A DNA stretch of 64,000 bases. Origin: Quillaja saponaria (taxonomy: Eukaryota > Streptophyta > Magnoliopsida > Fabales > Quillajaceae). The DNA is taken from contig CM055609.1 in NCBI GenBank assembly GCA_029379385.1, positions 2,418,001 to 2,482,000 on the forward strand. The letters run 5' to 3'. Both the position numbers and the translations under genes were made by a program. Numbering within the stretch: the stretch's first letter is position 1; each line of letters opens with the position of its first letter. The notes under the pieces were generated by a model, which saw nothing but the letters and a program-made list of their open reading frames with translations, was not told the DNA's origin and searched no databases. Shown here piece after piece: positions 54,094 through 64,000 of this stretch.

Positions 54094-56555
54094 TCAACTT
54101 TTAGCAGTTGCATTTATACTTTCCAGAGCCATGCAAGTTCTTTCAACATTCATCAAGAGGACTCCATATATTTTGTTCCTTACTCTACCATAAGCTTCTA
54201 ATTCGGAGTTCTCCAATGCAGAACCATCATTTCTTCCATCCATAAAATCCAACCGGTCGTTTACTCTCTTCATCTGACGCATCATCTCAGCTAATTCATG
54301 ATCTGATTTGGAAATGGTTTTGCTCTTAACTTCATCTAAGTAGTTCTCAATGTGAGCCAAAAACCATTTTCTACATTCATCTTGCAATGTACTAGTCAGA
54401 TCAGCAGCTGCACCTATAGTACTTCCTTTTATCCAATCTGCTGTACTACAGTCTGTTGCCAATCCAATCTGCATCTCTGCATTATTCTTCTGCATTCTAA
54501 CAAAATACATACCCTTTGGTTTATTACCTGAATTTGTATTCGATTTTTTCGTTATCTCCCCGGCCTGCACAGAAATAATACTACTAGGGGAAAAATATGG
54601 GTTAAGATCAGATGCCAAAGCTTCTTTAATCCAGGAAGTCGCATTCTTCTGTCTGTCCAATGCAAGTTTCAATGCTTAGCTGATAGAACTGGGTTAGTTG
54701 AATCACTGTCATTATCCCTTAATGGACTAATACTTCTCAGTGACTGAACAATTAATGAAGTATGATTCAAGTTGTCTTGTAAGCCGAGGAACTTATCAAC
54801 TGATAGTTGCTGATTATCTCCCTTGGCTGACAGAAGCTCTGAGTATGTGCTGGAAAGAACAGAGGGTTAATTAGTACCACTAATTGGCTATGTTTTCAAT
54901 CAAATGCAACTTAAATTGCTTACGACTAGGGCACAGAAACATTAACCAACAACATTGGCTTGATGTAATTTACTAGTTACTTCGAAGAACATCAGATGGT
55001 AATCAACTAAACTATCCAAGAGCTTGTTGCACAACAATTCAGAGCCTACATGTACACACCTTAAGCATTTGAGAATTCTCTCAGCAGCAGAAGACTCTTG
55101 CAGAGCCTCAACTGCAGCAGTCAGTGCTGCTTCTTTGTGCCTTGAAGACTTCCTGCAGACAATAGGTAATTAAAGACCTCTTTTTCTTTCTTCTGTTTCC
55201 GAATTAGGATATAGAAAGGAACAACCGAACAAGTGTCATGCACAAATATGATTAAGTGAAGCAGGATACCTCGCCATAGTTCACTAAAACTGAGGGGAGG
55301 GAACTCCATAATATCTTTGCTTCTTCCCGTTTCTTGTCATTGACCAAAGTGAACATTGCTTCTGAATCAGACGGTTTCTCACAAATTTTCATAGTGATCT
55401 TACTCTTGTTGGAAGTCTTAATCGATTTTGGAGCTACACCAATATCTTTTACTTTAGTTTTGGAGTTTGAATTGTCCTCGGAGCTATCATACCTGGTTGA
55501 ACGAAGTGGGGAAGACTGTGAATGCAGAGAAAGGCATATTCTTTAGCTGCGGAAGTCATAAATCTAGATTACTATGAAGGGAACATAGAGTGAGTGAGAG
55601 AGAAGATATGTAAACTCAAATATATATGTTAATTATGCAGCAGCTATCCTCAATGTCTCGTGTCTTCAAAGATTGCTAACTTAAGAAAAAGGTCTAGGGA
55701 AGTGGGAGCATTCATTGGATTAGAAAAGGAGCACCTTCAAGGAAAGTTTAATATACTATTCAAAAATGGCACAAATCTGGATTTTTTATTTATCAGAAAA
55801 GCTTTGTGCCAACTATTTCAAACATGAAATTTGGACTCTAATATTCACTACTGATTAATCACAAGCCAGAGAAAGACACATACATAAGCACTTCGGCTAT
55901 GACGAGTTGGTTTCTTCCCTCGCATTAGAACTCCCAAGTCTGAGATCTCTCTACCATTCCAGCTTCTTCTCTTGGTTGTTGGTATAGACGAGGAATGTGA
56001 CAGTGAAATTGCAGAATCACTATCTTTTTCCCTAAGAAACATCAGAATCTCTGGATGCTCTACCTGCATTTCTATTTGGGTGGACTTTTGATGCACTTGA
56101 AGAACGAAACCTTTCCCGTGGCTTCTTCTCCACACAATCATTCGTTTCCATTATTGACAAGGAATTAGACAATGCATGCAAATCCACCTGTTTATCTCTT
56201 GTAACAAGATCTTTAGGCTTTCCAATACTGAGATACCGACCAGGTACAGGCTTTATACCTCTAATCTTTGGAACTGGATGAGCTTCCTCTAATTCATCAA
56301 CATATATTAGCTGCCCAATTTGCAATTTGTTACAGAGAACCATACATCTTCTTCTTGAGGTAAAGTTACAAACAAGGCATGTGAAGAATCAGAAACCTTC
56401 AAGTAAAACCCCCTATTAGACCAAAGGTCATCCTCTGCCATTATAGGTAATATGCTTCTAACTTGTAAAAAAGAGGGTTTTCTCTGTTCTGGTGGATTTT
56501 CCATAACCATTTCTTGAATAAGCTTCAGTAGGACCCCAGAAGTCAAAATTTCCAT
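54094..56555 (-). CDS. DUF936 family protein, three apparent frameshifts
   Basis: This is a plant-specific family of unknown biochemical role. Exons: 55884-56555, 55270-55515, 55060-55148 and 54094-54849. The N-terminal signature is MEILTSGVLLKLIQEM, then FLQVRSILPIMAEDDLWSNR, GFYLKVSDSSHALFVTLPQE and NKLQIGQLIYVDELEEAHPV. The middle is Ser/Lys-rich. The C-terminal helical part includes AAVEALQESSAAERILKCL, ATSWIKEALASDLNPYFSPS and AEMMRQMKRVNDRLDFMDG. Exon 3 uses the acceptor just before TCTTCAAGG because the nearer CAG leads into a stop. The frame breaks near 56345 (one base missing), 56038 (one extra) and 54675 (one missing). With these corrected, all exons fit phase and predict about 587 residues. 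No substitution-type stops are seen. Confidence 0.8.
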
Positions 56556-57632
56556 TTTCTTTTAGAAATACGAAAAAAAAAAGAAAAGACAGATTAGGGA
56601 AACCCTAGTATTTCTTACACAAAGTATATCATACACAATGGTTGTTTTGTGTCACTGAAAAAATCTGAAGAAACCCATTAAAGAACGACCCCAGTTCCTG
56701 AAGAAAATTGATTTTGATGTTGCTGAAATTCCAAGATAACGAGATTTCAGAAGTTCAAACTGCTAATGAGAACCCACAAAAATGGGCTTCGGCAACAGCG
56801 CAGTTTCTCTGCAAGTTGAATTTTTTGAGCATAGAAAAACATCCGTCTTCTTTTCTGCAATGAGGAATAAGGTGATTTTGAAGGAGGGAGGACTTTTCTA
56901 ATAGTTTCTACAAAGTCGCCATGGATGGAAGAGCTTGAAGAGGCCGTTAAAACCGTTTGTGATGTTTGACCAAAAAATATAAATAAAACAGTTGTCGATG
57001 TAGGACCTGGATCTGGCAGAGAGAATCAGGTCGGACTGCACTTTGGTTGGGAGCTTTAACTATTACAATTTCCTTTTTACTTTAGCAGTTGTCTCTCTCT
57101 CTCTTTAGTAAATAGAACTTTAGCTTGAGAGAATATTAGTGACGATGCCAATTTTCTTGACATTTTTTCCATTATTTTTGTTGGAAAATGTGTAACTTTC
57201 TTCCTTAACATAATTAAGGTTCCAATAGATAGCTTACTGGTAAGACTCGATATTATTAGGGAGTTAATTAACTGGATGACCTGCATTGAAATCCACTCTA
57301 ATTATTTGACCCAATTGGCATATATTGTGTAAATTTCATATAAAGTTTTAATTGTTTCATCATGAAAATGATGTAAAACGATTAAGATGAAGGTAGGCAT
57401 AGAGGCTTGGACATGTAACAGATAAATAGTGCTACTGGAAGAGCTAAAGAACATATATATATAGTTTCTGTAAGTACCACATCTTTCTAAATTATAGTCT
57501 CAATCCACAATCAACCTCACCTGTTAGCATGAAGTAGAAAATGCTTGCAAATCCTTTGGTTCATAAATTTCAAGGTGAGTGCTTGCAGTCTCCTTATAAC
57601 CAAATAAAAAATACAGTCAATTTTGGATAACA
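56556..57632. other. Intergenic: DUF936 leader and GH3 upstream region
   Basis: The first ~350 bp is the likely leader and promoter of the DUF936 gene. A CT microsatellite lies at about 57090-57105. A TATATATA near 57453 may be the old TATA box of the beta-xylosidase. No other gene is visible. Confidence 0.5.
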
Positions 57633-60461
57633 ATGAGAACCCAACTTCTCTTATTCCTTAGCCTTTCTTTGCTAATAGCCCCCATTGATGCACAAAATCA
57701 TGCTTGTCACAAGGGCTCCCCTCAGACAAGTCTGTTCCCATTTTGCAACACTTCCTTAACTTATGAGGACAGAGCCAAGGACTCAGTGTCACAACTAACT
57801 CTCCAAGAAAAAGTGCAACAGTTAGTAAATGCTGCTGTTGGCATTCCCCGAGTTGGTGTGCCTGCATACGAGTGGTGGTCTGAGGCACTTCATGGAGTCT
57901 CCAATGTTGGGCCAGGTACACGCTTTAATGGTACCGTGCCTGGTGCTACTAGCTTTCCAGCAGTTATACTATCAGCAGCCAGTTTTAATGCAACTTTATG
58001 GTACAAGATGGGGCAGGTTGTGTCAAATGAGGCTCGAGCTATGTACGATGTGGGATTAGCCGGTTTGATATATTGGAGTCCCAATGTCAATGTGTTCCGT
58101 GATCCAAGATGGGGACGCGGCCAAGAAACGCCAGGGGAAGACCCGTTGTTGGTGTCTAGGTATGCTGTGAAGTATGTCTGCGGTCTACAAGAAGTTGGTG
58201 ATGCAGGAAATTCAACAGGTGATGGGCTAAACGTATCAAGCTGTTGCAAGCATTATACTGCTTATGATCTTGATAGTTGGAAAGGAGTTGATTGATTTCA
58301 CTTTGATGCAAAGGTAAAAAATAATTAGAAATGATTAACATTTTAATGGACTAAGGCTTAATTATAATTTGAGGGTGCAAAAGTATAATAGTGCATGTCT
58401 ACGGAAAAGAGGTTAAGAAGTTGAGAGCAAGATAACCAATGATTGAAATTGTGATTTTTTGGGCTATTGCAGGTGACAAATCAGGACTTGGAGGACACAT
58501 ATCAGCCACCATTCAAGAGTTGTGTAGAGGAGGAGCATGTCAGCAGTGTGATGTGTTCTTATAATAGGGTTAATGGGATTCCTACATGTGCTGATCCAGA
58601 TCTTCTTGAAGGGATAGTCAGAGGCCAATGGGGTCTAGATGGGTTTGTCTGCAATCCTAAAATTTGCATTTGTTCTCCTGCTTTTTGAGGCTGTTTTCAT
58701 CCCTTTCTTACTTTACCAGAACCAAGTGAAACTCCCTCATTGTTTTCATTTACTTATAAGCAGATATATAGTCTCGGACTGTGATTCAGTGGAGGTCTAT
58801 TATAACTCCATTCATTACATGAAAACCCCCGAAGATGCAGTATCTCTTGCCTTGAAAGCAAGTAGCTAGGTTCACCTGCAAAAGACACTAAACAATTTGT
58901 AATGATGATTAAATATTGTTATCCTGACCGTGCAGGTTTGAACATGAATTGCGGAACTTATCTAGGGAAATATACAGAGGTGGATGAATCTATTGTAGAC
59001 CAGGCCTTGATATACAACTATGTTGTACTAATGAGACTTGGCTTCTTTGATGGGGATCCCAAGTTACTTCCATTTGGGAATCTTGGACCTTCTGACATAT
59101 GTACTAATGATAATCAACAATAGGCCCTTGTTGCTGCAAAGCAAGGGATAGTTTTGCTGGAAAACGACGGAGCTCTTCCATTTTCGGCAAGTAAAATTAA
59201 AAATTTAGCTGTAATTGGAACAAATGCCAATGCCACCACAGTTATGCTTAGCAGCTATGAGGGTGTACCTTGCAGCTATACAAGCCCTTTACAAGCCTAC
59301 AGAAGTATATTTCAGATGTTACTTATGAGCCAGGGTGTAGCAAAGCCAAATGCAGTGATGAGAGCCTTATTGCAAAGGCAGCTAAAGCTTCAGCTTCAGC
59401 ATCAGCAGATGCAGTGGTGATGGTGGTGGGACTTGATCAGGACATTGAGAGAGAAGGACTGGACAGAGAGAAATTGACATTACCAGGATTTCAAGAAAGC
59501 TAGTGACACAAGTTGCCAATAGTAGCAAAGGAACAGTGATCATTGTTTAATGGCAGCTGGTCCCATTGACATCTCATTTGCCAAAAATTTGAGTAAAATT
59601 GGGGGCAATTTTGTGGGTAGGGTATCCTGGTCAAGCTGGAGGGGATGCCATAGCAGAAGTCATATTTGGAGATTACAATCCAGGTATTGACACATATGCC
59701 TAATTAGGACTAATGGTTATATCATACGCTCATGTCTGAGTCCTGACCCTGTCATTTCGGATTTTTGATTTCCTTGATATGGAGAAAGTTGCTATAAGCA
59801 GCTGTTAATATAAAGTTTATATTTTTCAGGTGGCAGGTCCCCTTTTACATGGTATCCACAAGAATATGCAGATCAAGTGCCTATGTCAGACATGAACATG
59901 AGAGGAAATACCAGTAAGAACTTCCCAGGAAGAACATACAGGTTTTACACTGGGAAAACAATCTACGAGTTTAGACATGGTCTAAGCTACTCAAATTTCT
60001 CCAAGTTCATAAGCATCTGCTCCCTCCTCTAGCCTATATAGTATTTTCTCATCAAACTCAACTATTCAGCCAAATTCTATCTCTGATGGTGAAGCAATTG
60101 ATGTTTCAGAAAAAAACTGCGGGGATCTGACTTGTCCATGGTGTATTAATCAGAGGACCTAGAGATAGATCCTGTGCAGTATTAGTGTTCTGGACGCCAC
60201 CGAAAATTGAGTGGGGCACCAATCAAACAGTTGGTAGGATTTGACAAGGTTGAGGTGAAGGCAGGGAAGTATGAGTTTGTGGTAGTGAAAGTGAAAGTGA
60301 ATGTGTGCAGGGAGCTAAGTCTAGTTGACAGTGAGGTAATGAGGAAGGTGGTGATGGGAGAGCATACAATATTTGTTGGTTCCAGCAATGAGCAGCAAGT
60401 GAAACACAAGATCAATGTCAGGCTGGAAGGAAGTGAAACCGCAAAAGCCTTTGTCTCTTAA
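57633..60461 (+). pseudogene. GH3 beta-D-xylosidase (BXL-like) pseudogene
   Basis: The order of blocks is that of plant GH3 beta-xylosidase/alpha-arabinofuranosidase, a secreted enzyme trimming xylan and arabinan in cell walls. There is a signal peptide ([20 protein letters not shown]), then [60 protein letters not shown], the nucleophile block [74 protein letters not shown] and a fibronectin-III-like tail (KQLVGFDKVEVKAGKYEFVV). Lesions: TGA at 58293-58295 in place of an expected Arg, TAG at 59121-59123, a frameshift near 59300, further frame breaks near 59500-59620, and a stop near 60030. Introns remain, so this is a decayed genomic copy, not a retrocopy. It cannot encode a full enzyme. Confidence 0.9.
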
Positions 60462-60488
60462 ACACCAGAAAGCAGCAGCAAAAGAAAT

Positions 60489-60511
60489 AGCAGAGGAAGG
60501 GTTTGAACCTT

Positions 60512-60544
<33 letters not shown>

Positions 60545-60561
60545 AACTGAACTACTCCAGC
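60489..60561 (-). tRNA. tRNA-Asn(GTT), acceptor stem imperfect
   Basis: On the minus strand the sequence starts GCTGGAGTAGTTCAGTTGG. Its D-arm carries TTCAGTTGGTTAGAGC, its anticodon arm is TGTGG-CTGTTAA-CCACA (anticodon GTT, Asn), and its T-arm is GAAGG-TTCAAAC-CCTTC. These arms pair perfectly. The 3' acceptor strand reads CTCTGC where CTCTAGC would pair with GCTGGAG, so one base appears to be missing. The A-box has TAGTTCAG in place of TAGCTCAG. It is either a decayed tRNA or another 1-nt sequence error. Confidence 0.75.
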
Positions 60562-61238
60562 TCTTGACAAGAAGTAATTAATTTACCATTTTTGTTTTTG
60601 CTACTCCATTCAGTCGCAATAAAAATAAACTCCGACGAGCATAATATGTGAGCTGCAATTCAATCTGTAACACAGAGGTTCATACTATACAAAGATACAA
60701 ACCCAACAAGACTAATGGTTAGTTTGAGGAACACAAACTGTCTTCAAAGTTTTCAGTTTCACAACCTTAGGCTAAGGGGCTTCGGCGTGGTTGCTGCAAG
60801 TATCCCAAAATTTCAGGTGCCGTAAGACATGATGCGGGTGCAAGCTACACTAGTACTACTTCAGAGCTAAGTCCAGTTGATAGTGAGAGAAAAAGGAAAA
60901 TGGGGCCAGAAAAGCAGACATGTTTGGTTGGGTCCTCCAATGAGCACCAGTTGTTCCAATGTTAACCTGTATTGATTCCCTCCAACTCGCATGACTGTCA
61001 ACATTTTGTAATGAAGACCATTTCAATCTACAGCACAAAGAGATTCGCAGTATACAAACTCAACAAAAATAACTGCTCTTTAGAACACAACCCCAGAAAT
61101 GGATAGCTTCATTTCATTGGGTTTGTAGTAAATGGAATCATTTATGTTTTGTCACCTTACATGCTTTTTTCCTATAGTAGTCATCCTTATGTACTCTGTT
61201 TTTGGCATTTGCTTATGGCTGATGTCCTTGTTGAGCAG
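60562..61238. other. Gene-graveyard spacer
   Basis: It holds a degenerate copy of the GH3 tail (listed separately). The rest shows no recognisable gene. Confidence 0.5.
60864..60960 (+). pseudogene. Degenerate copy of the GH3 beta-xylosidase C-terminal tail
   Basis: This stretch resembles the pseudogene's own tail at about 60309-60402. GAGCTAAGTCCAGTTGATAG here matches GAGCTAAGTCTAGTTGACAG there. GTTGGGTCCTCCAATGAGCA here matches GTTGGTTCCAGCAATGAGCA there. Translated, ELSPVDSE and VGSSNEHQ parallel ELSLVDSE and VGSSNEQQ. It is a short second copy left by a local duplication, with an altered middle. Confidence 0.65.
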
Positions 61239-61494
61239 GTTGTGAACTTGATACTTTCAACCCTATAGGCACTTTGAGTCAATTCAGAACCAGTAATGAA
61301 CAGAAAGTATCAAGATTTCAGAAAATTCTTAGGGGCACCTATGACATCCGGACAACTGTTCGTAAGGAAATGGGTCAGGACTATAAGTGTGCCTGTGTAC
61401 AGATGGTAGTTAATTTACCTGACAAGAGGTCTATTGAGAATTCAGGTCTCCCTAACTGACATAGAAGATCTTCATATTTGATGTAGCCTAATTA
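61239..61494 (+). pseudogene. Last-exon fragment of an RlmN-like radical-SAM methyltransferase gene
   Basis: After a splice-acceptor-like GTTGAGCAG comes a frame encoding TLSQFRTSNEQKVSRFQKIL, RGTYDIRTTVRKEMGQD and VVNLPDKRSIENSGL. This is the C-terminal exon of plant RlmN/Cfr-like 23S rRNA methyltransferases as I recall them. It is broken near 61250 (before ATAGGCACTTTG) and near 61450, where one extra C turns the normal ending into a premature stop. The usual GACG region is replaced by KCACV. No upstream exons are visible, so this is a truncated relic. Confidence 0.65.
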
Positions 61495-61989
61495 GTTCAG
61501 TTGTGGACTATGTCTCCCCAATGCAGGAGGTTTCAAATGTCATTCCTATTGAGTAATGAATAAACATTGAAAAATTATGTCACTCAATCGCTTCCTTCTC
61601 TTCGTCTTATTTACTTATCCACTATATTGAATGCATGCACTTGCTCAAAATGCATAGAACACATCCTATGTGAATGGGGCTCCACAAGCAGGCTCTTTCA
61701 GTATCACTAATCAAATTCGATGCTTTATCCGCCAGTGAATGCTAGACTCGCTGAATTTAGAGGAAACTTTATATTTGGAAATAAATTACAACACACAATT
61801 TGCAACTCAAATCAGGAGGGCAACGTTGTCACATAAAATTCATAATGTAAAAATCCGCAAAAACGGGAAGACCTAAGAAACCATTCTCCACTGGATTTTG
61901 TCCTGAATAAGCAAGATGATTCATTGACGGAAATAGTCTGTAAAAACACTGATATTACGAGAAGCAGTTATGTAGACTGCTGAGTTTTC
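61495..61989. other. Spacer before the Arg-rich nuclear protein gene
   Basis: It should include the 3' UTR of the minus-strand gene ending at 61990. Nothing else is recognised. Confidence 0.45.
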
Positions 61990-63931
61990 CTATGAAGATA
62001 AGAGTGCTTCCAGTTGTGCAATCTGGTCCTCCTCATTGCTCGGGGTTGGATCGACATTAACCTCTTGATACAAATCATGCTTCCACTTCTCAGTACTAAA
62101 ACCACCAGGACGGTATCCTTGCCTTCCATTAAATCCATCTGTACCTTTGTAATTGCCATTGCCACTACCACCAGCATACCTTCCTCTAGATGAAAAGCCA
62201 TCCCTCTGAGCTTCTCCCCGGTTGGTTATTCCCCTGTCTCCCCCAAATTGTTTCTCTGTTCTGTCCAAATGGCGGGCTCTTTCCTCCCTCCTAGTCACTC
62301 CTTTCCACAGGTCGGTCAATTTGGTTTGATTTCAAGGTCTCTGATGCTGCTGCTTCAGCATTTCCTGGATCTACTACAATCTTCTTCTCCCTAAATGCAG
62401 GCCTTTTCTTGGTAGTTGGCAGTACATCATCCTTCCTTTCAGAAATACCATCATTGTGCCGTGAACTAATATTCTCAACCTTAGCATGTGACCTCTCATC
62501 TCTTTGCTCTCTATCATGAGTTGCTCTCTCCGCCTTCTCAATATGCCAATCAGTTGAGTCCTTCCACGATCCACGCTCTTGAAAACAGAATAATATGTGA
62601 TAAGAAAACAGGTAAGTAGGAAATGAGTTTTACCTTGACAAAAGAATTTTGGTAAAGACTAGCATAACAACATCAAATAAAAAATAAGGTGGGGTTATAT
62701 TGTCAAAATAAAAGTAAGGAACACACCACCAGTTGCTCTGCGACCAGAGCTTCGACCAACTTGCCCGCCACTACCACGCTCATGATGCTGTCACAAGACA
62801 TGCACAGGCAAGCCTAAAATATTTATATACAGAAGCACTTGAAGGAAAGCAGCTGAGTAAGAATCCCGCAACATGACCCCAGAAAAATAGTTAGCATATG
62901 CTGAATAACAAGCAATTAACAATACAGAAACACCAATTCCTGCTAGGAGAAATTATTTATCAGGAGTTGAAACTAATATTTTCTCCTAGTCATCCTGAAA
63001 ATGATGATCAAGACAAGAATATTTTTCTAGTCTATGAATTTTATTCATCATGATAACAACTTTAACTTCATACAGATCCAAGGGTGACGATAACAACTCT
63101 ATCTTCAAGAATAACAAGCTATAACAGGCACCAACTCATGGTAGTTAAACATAAGGAAATAGGCAATTGGGTAATTCCCAAACATGTTACCCAGCAAGGC
63201 TATGCATTGAGATCACATGCACTTATTGCTTAATGGTTGGTTGGACAAGCAAAAAGTAAATAAACTAATTCGTTACTTACCATCAGATTATTGGTATTAT
63301 ACATTCTAAGGAACTAGCATATCTACTTATTCGTTACTTACCATCAGATTTTGGTATTATACATTCTAAGGAACTAACATATCTACGGACTAAATTTTTT
63401 AACTATCCTGCAATAAATTCTTAGAGAAAATGTAAACAGAGGACTGGTGTTATGCATACCAAGGAACTCGGAGATCTAAAGACTCTACCTAACCATTCTA
63501 CAACTAAACATGTTGTTCCTTTCATATTACAGTATAAGCAATGCTCAAGCAACCAAGTCTTTGAGAAGATATAAGGGAAACAGAATATTCAAGAGCATGT
63601 AGTCCAAAAAAATGAGGGTCGAAATATCCAAAGATCATGTAAAGATATCTGAAATTACAACACCTGAGAGTAAGATCGAGACCGTGATACTTCAGTTGGA
63701 GCAGAAGAATGTTTGGTGCCATCATATTGCTTATCGGGTTTCATGTCAGAATCTTTTTTAGCAGTCCCATTTTCTTGCTTAGAATTACGTGCTAAAGGGG
63801 TGTCACTACCAAGTGGTAACGTGTCTTGCAGTTGACGGCGGTGTTTCTGTCCCAGGTCTCTATTGTCGTGATTAGTACCAGTCTTTACTCTGTCCGTTTC
63901 TGGTTTGCCATCCCTTCTAGACCTCTTAGGA
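61990..63931 (-). CDS. Arg/Lys-rich nuclear-type protein, C-terminal part (one frameshift)
   Basis: Three 3' exons of a longer gene: 63664-63931 (5' edge uncertain), 62727-62787 and 61990-62577. They encode a highly charged, low-complexity chain: PKRSRRDGKPETDRVKTGTN, HHERGSGGQVGRSSGRRATG, ERGSWKDSTDWHIEKAERAT, RREERARHLDRTEKQFGGDR and a conserved end EKWKHDLYQEVNVDPTPSNE followed by EDQIAQLEALLSS. I recognise it only as a conserved plant protein of unknown function; its composition suggests nuclear, RNA-related work. The frame breaks near 62300, where one extra T produces a TAG. Without it the last exon is 587 nt and fits phase. The start lies beyond the window. Confidence 0.65.
63269..63386. 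repeat. 61-bp tandem duplication in an intron of the Arg-rich gene
   Basis: TTCGTTACTTACCATCAGAT starts at 63269 and again at 63330. Both copies continue through TTGGTATTATACATTCTAAG to AACATATCTAC or AGCATATCTAC. They differ by about two substitutions and a 2-3-nt indel, so the duplication is young. Confidence 0.9.
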
Positions 63932-64000
63932 CTAGGACCAACCAACAACAAAAATAAGCTATCTATCTTTGGATTCAGTATTAAACCATTGAATGCTATT

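Overview
This window looks like nuclear DNA of a eudicot plant. Most genes have short GT-AG introns, intergenic DNA is AT-rich, and the protein families are plant-type: LBD, NPH3/RPT2, QWRF, DUF936, RSL-type bHLH, ClpR and VSR. The species cannot be fixed from the sequence. Exons were assembled by eye from splice sites, reading phase and remembered family sequences, with no search run.

Layout. 1-1692 (+): 3' end of an ERV1/ALR sulfhydryl oxidase. 2109-3451 (-): a small UBP-type zinc-finger protein, sharing a 356-bp divergent promoter with 40S ribosomal protein S29 (3808-5161, +). 8368-13322 (+): a QWRF/DUF566 microtubule-associated gene. 14174-14413: a solo LTR-like insertion with a 5-bp target duplication. 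14476-15279 (-): a class II LBD regulator. 16571-20783 (-): an NPH3/RPT2 BTB protein. 20784-27949: a long AT-rich gap with one possible transposon relic. 27950-28726 (-): a ZAT10/STZ-like zinc finger. 29903-33760 (+): plastid CLPR1. 34539-38139 (-): BUB3, divergent from a ZFPL1-like RING protein (38741-42694, +). 44947-46523 (+): an RHD6-like (RSL) bHLH. 47709-52607 (-): a vacuolar sorting receptor. 54094-56555 (-): a DUF936 protein. 57633-60461 (+): a GH3 beta-xylosidase pseudogene, followed by a tRNA-Asn-like gene, a degenerate copy of the xylosidase tail and a fragment of an RlmN-like gene. 61990-63931 (-): 3' part of an Arg-rich nuclear-type protein that runs off the window.

These are mostly independent housekeeping and regulatory genes (mitochondrial disulfide relay, ribosome, spindle checkpoint, plastid protease, Golgi and vacuole trafficking, root hair and stress transcription factors), not one pathway. 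Gene content recalls two Arabidopsis blocks (ERV1-QWRF2-BUB3-CLPR1 on chromosome 1; VSR3/4-RSL3-ZFPL1-like on chromosome 2), so this may be an ancestral eudicot block.

Two kinds of damage are present. The GH3 and RlmN-like sequences carry stops and indels and look like true pseudogenes. QWRF, ZFPL1-like, DUF936 and the last gene instead carry isolated 1-nt indels, mostly insertions outside homopolymers, in otherwise intact frames, which looks more like residual sequencing error. I saw no previously undescribed multi-gene system. The best leads are the solo LTR, a start-stop uORF before the QWRF gene, tandem duplications inside introns, the xylosidase graveyard, and the indel pattern.
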